NCBI GenBank assembly: GCA_963920665.1
Contig: OY987269.1
Coordinates: forward strand, 2,420,501-2,484,500
DNA from: Straminergon stramineum
Taxonomy: Eukaryota; Streptophyta; Bryopsida; Hypnales; Calliergonaceae
DNA length: 64,000 nt
Direction: 5' to 3'
This document shows positions 10,245 through 22,600 of this stretch, piece after piece. The translations under genes were made by a program, and so were the position numbers. Numbering within the stretch: position 1 is the first letter of the stretch; each line of letters starts with the position of its first letter. The notes under the pieces are model-generated. The model was not told where the DNA came from, did not search any database, and saw nothing but the letters and a program-made list of their open reading frames with translations.

Positions 10245-13200
10245 ACGATCCTTGACAAGAACCCTTCCCTCGGCGTCGATTCTCCGTCGTCGTCGAGGGA
10301 GCTTGCTGTCACTGCAGTTGGCATCACAGGTATTGAGATCAATCATCCCATCATTGATTTTTCACTTCCAAGTTCAATAACAAACATAATACTATTAACC
10401 TATGTTCATGAGGTGTCTTTTGTGAACATGGAAGTTGAGATAAATGTAGTTTTTTGGCCTCTATTTGATTAAGAATAGAAGATGTAACTTCAAGGTCTCT
10501 ATTTGCTTGGTTAAGAGTCTGACAATGATGAAATATTTGTCTCTAGCTATTTACCGCAAAAAATATCTCGGCTTCCTTGATAATGTTTTGATAGGGCATT
10601 GAGTTGAACCTTATTTTCATTGAATTTTCAATGGATTTATCAAGTTTCAATCCCTTAACTAAAATTTCAAGGTGCAATGCAAAGTACCAACTTTGTGGCA
10701 CAAAATAGCATAGAGCTCTTTAAAACCAAGACTAGTATATATATATTTGTTTCAAGGTATATATGCCTAGGAAAATGTCAATATTATAAATATCAATCAA
10801 TAGAATAAAGTTAATGTTTTGAAACTTAGATCTTGAAAGCTAAAATAGCTCCTTGAAAGGAGAAGTTTTGTTCTCTAGTGGTTTTAAGTAATCTATTCTA
10901 TCACAACTTGGATTAACTCATGGGTTTTTATGTTTGTCAATGACAGGTAATGTATGTGCCTTCATTATGTTCTTCTCTCCATTGTAAGTACTCACTTTCC
11001 AAGCTCACTAAGACCATTGAGAAAGTCAATTAATTTGGAGCATTTAAAACTCTCAAAAAACATTCAAATCATCTTAAATCTTGAGAGTTCTCCACATAGT
11101 CCTATAAACATGCATTTCCTTTAGATTAAAACCAAGAAACCATATTTGGTCCTCTATAAATTTCATTTAGTAGTTGAGCATCTATGTATTCAAAAGTCCA
11201 AAAGTTCTACAATAGCAAGATGATTTTTTTTGTCAAAGTATTTTTTCTCATCATGCAAAACCAAAATTCTTGCAAAACATACTTGTAATCTATCAACTTA
11301 TTCTAGCAATATCATTGGAACAGGCCAACTTTTTGGACAATAATAAAGCGCAAGGACACTGGTCAATTCTCGGGGGTGCCTTATGTTGCCACTCTCTTGA
11401 ATTGCCTAATGTGGACCTTCTATGGAACCAATGCTGTGGCTGGCCTTATCCTAGTGGTGACCATCAACGTTGCAGGCGTGATCATTGAATCTTGCTATAT
11501 CTTCATTCATCTTCTTTTCGGAAACAATGAAAGCCGGGTACCTATCAAATCAATTAGATCAACTCTTTTTTTTTACTACTAGTACAATACACTCATGAAT
11601 GGTTATTCAATATTCCTCCAAGGATTTCTTGATTATGTACAAAGATATTGATTGTATACACATGGGCAAATGCACACTACACTGTATCAAAGTTGGCAGA
11701 AATACATCCATGAAAGTCCATTTTATTTTTTTGCATATAATTCCTCAATTTTTAGATTTTTTTTCTAGGATTTCTTAATAGTGTGTTAAGGCAATAGATG
11801 AAAAAAATTCCTTGAAATTTCTTTTTAATATATATATATAATTTAAAGATGACATCAAATTTTGATTTATTTCAATAAATTGTAGAAATTAAGATAATCA
11901 AAATTAAGCCTAATGAAATTACACAATCCTTAGAAATACTTATTACTATTTTTTCCATAAGAAAAATTTAAGTAAAGTTGATTTTAAGTATGTCTAATGT
12001 ATCCCCAAAAATCAACACTATTTTTGATAAAATAATGATACAAAATAGTCCATATCTACAAATCTAAAGATACAACTCTACATATTTCAAACCAAAACAT
12101 TTGATTACATATATACCTATTTGAATATAATTCCTTCTTTTGCAAAATATGTGAATTCTAATAGATCAATGAGTCCTTATCTTTAATGTTGTGGACTCTG
12201 ATAGTAAATAAAGATATATTTCAAAGTTCTTTACAAATAGAGTGTAAAAATTTTTGCAAAGATTTATTTTTCATATTATAGATCATTAAGTATACATCAT
12301 TAATATGTGTCCTTTTACATGTCCTTTGACTTGTATATTTTTAAATTACAAGAGTTTAAACCCCCCCTAGTGAAATAAGGACTTTGACAGTCCATATTGG
12401 GACAATGTAGTGTGCATTTGCCCACATAGATATCTTTTTTATGAATAAAAATAATTTTTGGGGCTCTTACAAGTTATCTAATTTTTTCTTTCTATGTCAT
12501 TAAATTATTCCACCATTTCTCTCCACTATTCTCCTCACGTTTTTTCTAACTCCATGTAACGTAAGCATGATTTTGTCTCATGTATGTAGTTTGTCAAGAA
12601 TTGGATCAAGAATGTTTTGTAATTGCACAAACATCCTTCTTCTTTTGGCACCCTCAAAGACATACACTTCTAGAAATATAACATTCTATAACTCATCGGA
12701 TATACACCTTCAATAGTCAAACCAAATTCAAAACTCTAATGTAGGTTGCTCTAACAACAGCCTTATTCTAAAAGCGACCACTAACCCAAAAGTACATTTT
12801 GCTTTCTTCAATGTACCAACAGTGTACATTTCAAGAGGTGGTTGCTTTTAGTGACCACTATGTTTCAACTTCACAAATTTGTAACTAATATCACAAAGGT
12901 TCAAAAAATATGAAATGACTTGGGTTAGATGCCAATTTCATTTTTCTTCCTAAGAAAATTTACTGAAAATTGTTTCAAAGAGTTTCGCTTCCTCCAAATG
13001 CAAGCAACTCTTAAAAGGGTGCTTTTAGAGTAGACTACCTTACAAGATATATCATCCCAAGAATGTTTCCATTCAAATTCAAACTTTTATTAACTAAAGA
13101 ATGTTACAAACATTGTTTTGAAATTAAAAAAGGAAAATTAAACCATCACTATGTCAATATCAAAATTCAAGTACAATTTACATGGAAATATTTGTTGTTG

Positions 13201-14674
13201 GTGAAAACAGCGAAAAACGGGTGGATTGTTTGTGGGAGTGATGGTATTTTACATAATTGTGCTTCTGAGTGTGCTGGACAAAGTGGAAACCGAGAACAGG
13301 GCAATAGTTGTTGGCTCCATTTGTGTTGTCATTGGGAGTTTCATGTATTCTGCTCCAATGACGGTCATTGTAAGACTCACTACCTAACTTCCATCGTTCA
13401 TATTATAATTGCATAAATTTATAATATTAATCTTGGTAATGGCAAAAAAAAATTAGAGGCAATAATATTTCACCTTGCACGACTTTAGAATAGTATGACC
13501 TTGGTAAATTAGTGTCATATGCACTAATAAGATAAATCATTGCACCTTGCATGTTGTGAGAATGAAACCTTGCAAATTTGGTCACTAAGTTTGCAAATTT
13601 GAAAGTTCCTTTTAGTTTCTAAACAATTGATCATCTTGATCATTTAAATCCAAAAAAGTTCACACTTATCAAGATTTTGAGTCTATACTAACAAGATATT
13701 TTGGGTCATGTTGTACATCTTCATTTTGTATGGTTAGTGTTAGGGTCTTTGTTCCCTCATTTCTCCTCATGTGGTAAACTTGAATACTCAGGCTCAAGTG
13801 TTAAGAGACAAGAGTGTGGAGAATATGCCTTTTTTTCTTTCGGCTTCAGCATTGGTTAATAGCATGGTGTGGACAATTTACGGCATTCTTGCCAAAGACA
13901 CTTTTGTCATTGTACGATCTCTCAACTTGAATTGATAAAATGAAATTATGTAGTTTTATATTCCATAAATGTCATTGGATTGGACCTTTGTTTTACAAAA
14001 GCATAAGTCTCTCTTAATTGATGCCTCTCTCTAGACAAAAGGTAGAGAAATTAATTTGCATGCTCTTCAACTTATTTGAGTGGTTTTTACAACTAGAATG
14101 TAGTGATTTTTAAATTGATTTTGTCCCAATTTTTGAGAAGATTTTTTTGCATTAAAGATACATCATTTATATATTGCATGCATAAACTTTGAATTATAGT
14201 AGGGTCATGATGGCAAGATCAAACTCTCTTTTATCTATGAATATTGCATCTATAGGAAAAGGAATCCTATAGAAATGAATTTTGCACCACATCATAAAAG
14301 CTACAACAAACTCAATAACGTTTTGCAAATTCAAGAGTAGTTTATTAGTTTCATTCTAAATACTAAGTTGGTTCTGATTATCAATGACCTTTTCATAATG
14401 ATTATGGTAGAATTGAAATTTTGCGTGGTTGTTCATAATTTATTGTGTGCCAATGCTACATGGCCAGATTCCAAATGCGTTGGGTGTATGCGTATGCTTG
14501 ATACAATTGCTTGTGTATGGATACATCTCCCGGTTTGCAACACCCAAAGGAATTGGATATGTGTCAATGTCAACACAACAAGGACAAGGCTTCCAACCCA
14601 TGATAGTTCCATTGGAGCAACCAAACATGACAACTATGCCTCCACCTCCACCTGTAGTCATTGCAAATCCATAG
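10245..14674 (+). CDS. SWEET (MtN3/saliva) sugar transporter
   Basis: Bidirectional sugar uniporter of a plant membrane, built from two three-helix MtN3 repeats. Exons: 10245-10329 (5' end uncertain), 10947-10983, 11324-11537, 13211-13369, 13792-13911, 14468-14674. Phases agree at every junction and give about 273 residues; the 37 bp second exon and 120 bp fifth exon match plant SWEET genes. Visible motifs: LPTFWTIIKRKDT after helix 1, VPYVATLLNCLMWTFYG and TINVAG in the first repeat, then MYSAPMTVI, KSVENMPFFLS, NSMVWTIYG and IPNALG in the second, so the conserved Pro, Trp and Asn residues are present. The tail is Pro-rich (MPPPPPVVIANP). The first exon has no in-frame ATG: a TGA lies just upstream and the only start-like codon is ACG at 10245. 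Either the ATG sits in an unseen upstream exon or the gene has lost it. The clade cannot be assigned safely. Confidence 0.88.
11664..12423. mobile_element. 760 bp TIR element in SWEET intron 3
   Basis: GGGCAAATGCACACTACA at 11664-11681 is the exact reverse complement of 12406-12423. Both sides are flanked by ACAT, which would be a 4 bp target duplication. The interior is very AT-rich and non-coding. It is a non-autonomous DNA transposon sitting in the intron; I cannot name the superfamily. Confidence 0.7.
12790..13043 (+). repeat. Dispersed repeat, copy 2
   Basis: Same-orientation relative of 2926-3179, ending in GAGTAGACTACCTTAC like the first copy. It lies in SWEET intron 3, about 170 bp before exon 4. 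Confidence 0.7.
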
Positions 14675-14683
14675 GCACGTGAT

Positions 14684-14910
14684 GGCGGCCTTGGATCAAT
14701 GGCTTTGGCACACCAGTGAGATGGTTATGAGTTCAAACCTAGGCTTGGGCAAGGTGCTTATCACTAAAGTCCACCCAAATATGGTGTGGTGCGAAAACTA
14801 CCTTGTCATCATATGGGGACCTCAGAATTTTCTTGGTGGAAGGAACATGTTTGTTCTTTATTACAGGGTCTACCTCATAATGAAGGCATCAAGGATGGAA
14901 TTCACCATCT
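14684..14910 (+). repeat. tRNA-like (SINE-type) repeat head, tentative
   Basis: Ten bases after the SWEET stop codon comes TGGATCAATGG (14692-14702), which resembles a Pol III A box, and GTTCAAACC (14731-14739), which fits a B box, about 30 bases apart. That arrangement is typical of tRNA-derived SINEs. No second copy in this window and no clear tail were found, so the right boundary is a guess. Confidence 0.35.
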
Positions 14911-16665
14911 AAGTCCATGAGGCTGAGAGAGTTGAGCTCTTTCCAACAGATGCTTCATTCATGCTGGTCTTTCAATCCGGAGTTACCCTGCTTCTTCTGC
15001 AAATCCATAGAAATATGGTAGATCCTGGTTTGTCATAACCATATCCCAGTTTCAATAAGTTTCAGCGAGAATTTTTGCAATTTCATGAAATGGAGACTGT
15101 GCTAGCTAAGTGTCTGTCAATGTCTATTTCAATTAGAACCAGTCTCAAGAATATGGACCAGGATATTTAATCCCCTAGCACATGACAAATCAGTCATTTG
15201 AGGATGTCAATGAAAATGACCCATAATGGTGCTGGAAATGTAATTGTAATGTTAGTTTCTAAGTCAGTATGATATTGCGTCAATCATTGATGCAAAATTT
15301 TAGCAAATTTCTTGAAAGGTGCAATATGAATTTATGAGTTACTTTGAACCCCCAAAAATGTCATTATTATAATGCATAGACATTCAATATGTAGTTTTGT
15401 GAAATGATGCTATGTTTTGAAAACCTATTCAGTCTCTTGAAATATTTTTAAATTGAATTTATCATTTGTAATTAGAGAAATACTTAGGAGCTCAATAATT
15501 CCTTCCAAATTTCTCTACTTTTTCTGAATTACAATGATGCATGCCTCAACATGAAAGCGCAAATTTAAAATGGAAATAATATCATCACTGTCCCCTGGCT
15601 TGCATTGACGTACAATGCTCAGGGAGAACCGCCGGTTAGTTTATTGTTAGCCAGTGGAATTGGGAATAACGCCTGTTGCAAATTTGAAAGCATCAGTAAA
15701 AAAACGGTGAAAAAATCTATAAAATTTCTATTTAGAGTTAAAAATAGAACCCCCCACCTTACGATGCTGATTGGGGTCATCTGGCTTATTTTACACACAT
15801 CAACCAAAGTTACACAAAAATTAAGTTTAGGACACCTGAAATTATCAATTTGTTGTTGAGCTCTACAATTCCTACAATTCCTATACTAGTCAGTTTTTCT
15901 TAATGTTCTTGCAAGTAGATTGTGAAACCTCCAGGCATGAAATGGAGAAAAATTGGTTCAAAAAGCTTACGAAAGGGTCCAGCTTGTGCAAAGAAGGCAG
16001 TGCTCAATTGATGATGATAAGGAGCAAGGACAGTCATCAACAATTGAAGAGAAAAATGGTTCACTTGCCTCATGGGGAGATGTAATCAAACGATCCCCAA
16101 AATTAATCCACCGAAGATAGTCTAATGAGCAGACTGTATGAAACCTGCAAATGAAAACACTGCTAGTCCCTTACCAACAGCAAATTGGAAAAACAAACGT
16201 TGATCACAAAAATATACACCAGTGGAAGCAATCGCAAGTAAAGAGTGTCGATAAATGGACTCTACCAATTTTATTGTACAAATTCGAGAGAGCAATTTCA
16301 AGAGCTACAGTATCTGCCAACCAGCTTGGCATTCCAATCACTGCATGGTACACCCACCCACCCAACTCTACACAAAATGTTGTACAGGTGACAATTACGA
16401 ACCTCGGCCACTGGTTGAGTCCAACGCCATCAATGGCCTCTCAAAAATTCAACCAATCACCAAATGCCCGCTCTAAATCATGTCATTGTTGATCAATCTA
16501 CATCGAACTGGAACCATATGTTACATGAAGCAGAAATCTCACTTCTTGTGAATCAATCTATGGTAACACAAAAAAAAACCTGCTTTCACATTCACCTGCA
16601 GATCATAAAGCGAAGATGACCTCCGAAAACAACAAAAACTCTCAGTAAGATCAAACCTTGAGGGA
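14911..16665. other. Intergenic between SWEET and membrane-protein gene
   Basis: The two genes converge here (tail to tail). No conserved frame is visible. The last 150-200 bases should be 3' untranslated region of the minus-strand gene; otherwise nothing distinctive. Confidence 0.6.
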
Positions 16666-19600
16666 CTAAGATACAGGTCCGACGTCAATGGAGTGTTGTC
16701 TTGACAACGTGCGCACCGGCGAGTCTAGGCTAAACTCTCCTTGTGACGAGAAAGTATCAGGAAGAGAATCGCTGTGAACAAGTCGATGGCGAGATTTGGT
16801 CACGGCAGTTGCCATGGGAGCTTCATAGTGAAACTTCAAAGCATCTGCAGGCAAAATCTCGTGTACCATGGGATTCAAAACGAGCTCTGATTCCTGGTGT
16901 CTTCTTTCCAAAGAGTTTTGACGAGCCCATTCCTGGAGATCTTCCCCTGGCCAATTTTTTGGTGGTGAAATGACAGGCTTTGCAGACTTGGAAATGCCTC
17001 CAACTACTCGTACAGGAGAATGAAGAGGGCTGCTTTGGGATTGCCCACCGGAGCTGCTTGCTCTGCGGTGACGAACTTCAGAGACTCTCATACTGGGTGG
17101 TGTTTGAGGCCTTTCTTGTGTCGTTGCTGCTGTATTGAACTGTGGCCATCGGTTTCGAGGAAGAAACGGCAACAAGAGCCCAAGCACAAACGCTTTCATG
17201 CTAGCTTTGGGTGCAATCTCCTCCGTGTTGGAAAACCAAAGCAGCTGCCGGATTAGAGCAAACCATTCGCTCGTAATCTGTGCGACGAAGCTCAACACGA
17301 AGAGAAGAAGCATGAAAACACCCAAACCCCAGTAAGTCTCGTAGGGTTGGTCTTGGGATAGGATCGCCATCGCTGCAATGAAGATACCGATCTCGCAGAG
17401 AAGGGAGACGGTCTCCACGACTTGCACGAAACGACGCTGGAATGGTTTCGCGGTGACGAGGTAGAGAAGCTGTGTTGCAGTGATGGCGAGCACCAGAGAG
17501 AGTTCCATCCATGACTTGTCTGTCACTGGAAATGCACCCAAGATCACTCCCAAGGAAATCCTTCTCGAAAGATCGATCAGAATATACGCGGATTGGAAGC
17601 ACCCTAATGCTGTGTAGGCCCGTGACACGGCTCGCTCCTCGTGCTCGCCGTCGGTCTTGTTTGAATTCGCGTCGAGGAGCTTTGGAGGGCCCTTTCGATC
17701 CTCGAACAAGATGCCGAAGCGTGGAATGAATGAAGCACTGGTGGATGTCCAATTGCCGAGGTGACCAGCTCCAGTGAGAAGCGACAGTGGTGGTGGAGGG
17801 GTAAGAGTTTCGTCTGGCTTCAATTTGGGCCGAAATTCATTGTACTGGACGCGCTTGCCGCGAAAGATTCCGAAGGTGAGCAACAGCGTCGTCACGAGGA
17901 GAAGCAGCGCCGGAATGGCCAAAAGCACGACCCCTACAGCGATTCCAGCTTTCGTACCGCCTGCACCACCGCCATAGCCAAATCTGTCACTGGATTCCAA
18001 GGCGTGATATGGTATAACTCCATTCTATACCAGCCCTGGCTCGAGCTTTTCAAATGGAGAGAGTTTGGAGGTCGAATTATGCAATGTAAAACCTAAAGTT
18101 TCTGAGGAACGAAATTGATGTAATTACCTCTGATGATGAACGCAGACGCTTGGCAAATGGCAGGCAGAGCGAGAATGAGCAGGAAAAGCTCAAAGCGGGG
18201 GAAGCTTAACGCGCTATGAAGTGGCGTCCTGAATCTCCAGCGCAAGAAGAAGAGCAAAAGAATGTGCAGGAGTATCAAACTGCCGCAAACTACTGCCAGC
18301 CAGAAAATGTTACGCTGGAAATCGCTCCACCCGGTGTATTTCTTCGCAAGCAACTCCTGCTTCCATTTTCTCAGACTCGCAGCTTGATTCTGTAATGCAA
18401 AAACGAACCCATCAGTAACGAACCATCAGCGTCATCTTGCAAGCAGGCTACCAAGGAGTTAGAATTTAGCACTTACGAGAAAGTAAGTTTCGTATGCTGC
18501 TGCGACCATAGGTGGTCCGAATTCGGTTCCATTGGCACCCAAACGCCGTCGATCCTGCTTATATGGTTCTCGATCCCGGGACAGAAAATTTCCCATGGAA
18601 GTCCCGGACCAATAAGTTGTGGCTAAGTTTTCACTGTACAGCGAGCAATTCAAATTCCCCTGCAACAATGCCCATAATGTCAATGTCACTGAACAGTTTA
18701 GCCACGAGGACGATGATCCTACAGACACAAACATAACCTAAAACTTGAGACTTACAATTCACAGCTACATCAGGGAAGGGGTTTAGGATCGGAAGATACG
18801 TATTGAGTGGACCAGTGGTGCATCATCCTGCACGCCGAAGACAGAGCTTGCTCTCCAACAGGGTCATGAAGTACCGAAACCAAGTTTCGGCGAACATTGA
18901 ATGTGAAATTGGTTGGCACACTGGAATCGAAGCTGCTCGTATAGTTCGTTTCGTCGCTCTTCTGCCAGGGAGTATTGACATGAGGAATCAACCATTGCAA
19001 GCCATTCGCCGTCTCGGCGTACTCCACGGGCAAGCTCACGGCTAGGAAGCTCGTGAGCGCCAGCACTTGCATGTGGCCTGCCATGCCCAAGAGGTTCCTT
19101 GACGCATCGGCACCCGCACAGCTCGTTGATCGACCGAGGACCGCGCCTGCAGCGGCCAAATTGGCGGAGGAGATGGCCAGCGCGCCGGAAAACAACGCCG
19201 TGCCCAGTAAACCTGCCGAGATGAAGGAGGACAAGGCCACTGCGATGCCCGGTGTTGAAGAATCTACATAACCAGAAAACAAATAAGGAAAGGTCCACTA
19301 AACCAAGCAAATAAGATCGTCACCAATCTGAGAATTGATCTTTAATTCTTTTCGTTGTCGCCAACAGCAAATGGGACATAACTAAACACAGATTTTTTGT
19401 GATTTTCGTAGCTTTCGGATTCTCAAAACCATGCACTAGACTATGCTCATTCTGACCTAATCCTAAAGCCTAAAGCCTAAACCTTATAGCCCTAAAGCTC
19501 CACATGAGAAGGTTGAAAACAATGCACTTCCACAAAGTAGAATCTTAGCCGGTTTCATTGGTTTAACATGGTATTCGGTGAAATGGAATCGAACGAAATT

Positions 19601-22600
19601 GTAAATGTATGGTTGAAGAAGCCATGTGGAATGAAGCACTTATCTTATCAAACTCAAGCGAAGCAAAATTAGTTCTTGAAAACTCACAATGTTTGATGTG
19701 CAGCATTGAAGAAGCGACATTCGGATTTCCGGCAACATCCAGGGTTCGACTTCCACCCACGGAAACTGAAACTCTGCTACTGTCCCCCGACGCCAACACC
19801 ACAAGAGCGTAGGTCGTCTTTGAAATCTCCCTGAAACTGTAACCATACACTGTCAATCACAGTTCAATTACATCACCATAGCACATGGACATGAACTCAC
19901 GTAAAAGGATTCAAAGCTTACCTTTGCAATACTCCGCCGGCGAGGGTGACACCTGAGTTGTTGAACGAGAACACAGGCTTTGTAAATTGTACAATAACAG
20001 GAAGAAAACGGTCGCGTGTATGTGCTCGAGAGTTTGTGCTCAACAGAACTTTGAGGGAGTCGACATCTGCGAAGAAACATAGCTGAGTGACTTTGAGCTT
20101 CATGCAAAAGAAAGAAGTTTAGAAACTCATGGAGTTAGAGCTCTTGCACTGGTGTCAATGTCTCTTCACTCTAGAAACTTGTTTCAGATGCATGATCCTG
20201 GTTTCTCATTCCTTCACCTTTTCTTCCTTTTCTACTATTGAAGGGAGTCTTTGGACTTATTGATTAATGTTACGAAAGAAAGGCAATGAAATTTATATTC
20301 AAATCGTAGAGATGATTCTCATCTAAAGAATAGTGCCATTGATTATGAGAATATAACGGGACGACATTCTTAAGTTGTTCAGTGAGTGCACTCAGCTTTA
20401 TTGTTCCTCTGACAATATGTGAAAAAAGGCAGGATATAGTTTGGAACTTTGGATTCAATCCATTGGATGAGAATGGTGTGCAACAGCGTGCAACTTCTGC
20501 AACTTGCTAGTTGAAGATTCAAGCTTTAACGAAGGTTTGCGTGCAAATACTTCTTGTCAATCCAAGTTTATGAAATCATAATCAGAGGATCAATCATCTT
20601 GGCCTCGCAGAAAGCTCTTTCAGTCTCCTTTCGAGAACACAAAGCAGTTATAACAAAGCATGAAAAAAAGAATTCACTAACCATGTAGGAAGGAGACTGT
20701 CGCGGTTTCTGCCACTGGAACGCCATAGCGACTGGCGGTCGTGTTTCCCGGCAGCACTACGGTCACAGCAGCTGTTCCAGTACTATTCAACAACAACTGC
20801 CACAAGCAAACCAAACAAAAACAATATCTTCAAGCCCTACAAATTTCTCCAACGATTTGAGAAATCACAAAACAGGGAAGACGAATCCAAACCCTAAACC
20901 CTAAAATTCGCTGAGAAGAAAGAATGGGTGCTTACGGAGAACCCGAACCGGCGATTGCCACGGCTCTTCCGCTCGCGAGGAAGAAGCACGCCATGACTAG
21001 CATTGAGTAATCCTTGAATGTCCTCAGCTGTCCCGAGCATGGGTTCACTGAAGTCCAAATAGATGGGTACGCCATCAGAGGCGTTGGTAGCCTGCGCTGT
21101 CCAGAACAGGGCGCCGGTCTCCACTTGCCAGTTCTGGAGCGGCGTCCACAGGTTGAGCGTCGGCTGGGTGCGACTGAAGCGGACGACCTTGGTGGAGTCG
21201 TTGGAGCGTTGGTAGCCGTTGCCGGCTGCATCGCTGCAAATGTGTCGGACCGTGGTGAGGATCACCTTCCCCGTGAGAACTTGCGTCGACAGGCTGACTT
21301 GGAGGGAGTACGCGCGTCCTGGGGATAGCGTTACCAGTGTGGAAGGGAGCACTACTGCTGGGCCTCGGACCACCAACTGCGACACAACATTTCACAAGTC
21401 AATTGACTCTTCAATGTCGTAATTGTGGCAAATTTCACTGTGCCCATGTGTTCTAATCAAGTGTTGGACATTAGAAACTTCCTAGACCCTAACCGACTGG
21501 AACACAACGTATCATAAACAAGCTCATATTCGATGTACAGGCCAATTTCAGCGTGCCAAATGTGATGTTGATGTGCTGGAAATTTGAGCTTTCTAATGCG
21601 CAATATCACCACCGACTGGAACACAACGTATCGCAAACAAACTCGTATTTGATATTTAGGCAAATTTCAGTATGCCAGAATGTGATGTTGAGGTGCTGGA
21701 AATTTGAGCTTCCAAATGCGCAGAAACAGCAACTGGAACGCAACACGTCACGAGGATTTCGTATTCTCTATATTTGAGAGTGTCGGTGTGCCAGCATGTG
21801 GTGCTCAAGTGCTGGAAATTAGAGCTTTCAAGAGCTCAGCACCACCAAATGGAACACAACATGTAACAAACAAACAAATATTCGAAATTGAGGCAATTTC
21901 GGTGTGCCAAAACGTGTCATTCGAATAGAGCTGTCAATTGCTCAGCACCATGAACTTGAACATAACGTACCACAAACGGACTCGTTTTCACTAATACAGC
22001 GAATTTCAGAGTGCCAAACTGTGATGTTCAAGACTTTCAAGTGCTCAGATTGGTGATGACGGGTACATAAATCTGAGTGTCTCAAGCTTCAGGCAAGCAT
22101 CTCAAACTACTCCGGTTCCAAAATGACAGCTCCTCTCTGAATACACCAATTTTGTTAACTTAAACCACGTAATCGATAGTTGCCATGAAATGCGCTTCGG
22201 GGTTGTTTTCCAAATAAGATTTGCACTTCCAGTTGCACCCAGCTTAGAAGATACAAGCAACGCATACCCCTCATTGTAACATTGTCTCCTACTTCGCACA
22301 TTAATCCAATTGAATCGAACCCCAGGAAACAATGGCATACGACCCTCATTTCATTGCCAACTCCAGAGTTTTGAGAGTGAGCACTCTCAAATTCCAAACC
22401 CTAATTAAGTCCAACTTCTTCCCTGCACCAAACAAACTTGCAGCACAAAACTTACGTCGCAGGAGCTGACGCTGGAGCATTCGAAGGTTGGACAATCCTC
22501 GGAGAAGGTGACGTTGACCGTGATGTTGATCGCACTCGTGTAGAGTGAGCTCGTCACCACCGAAGCCGTCGGCGGGACTGTATCTACAGTCCAAAAGTAA

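Noticed and set aside
16743..17977. Several plus-strand frames opposite the last exon of the membrane-protein gene
   Set aside because: Shadows of the 432-codon minus-strand exon.
18737..18799. Apparent frameshift or stop in the membrane-protein gene after WSTQYVSSDPKPLP
   Set aside because: A GT donor at CAATAC|GTATCT and an acceptor at TTGCAG|GGGAAT restore phase and give a continuous product, so no pseudogene call.
20890..20905. CCCTAAA pair in an intron
   Set aside because: Two units only; at most a telo-box-like word, common in plant DNA.
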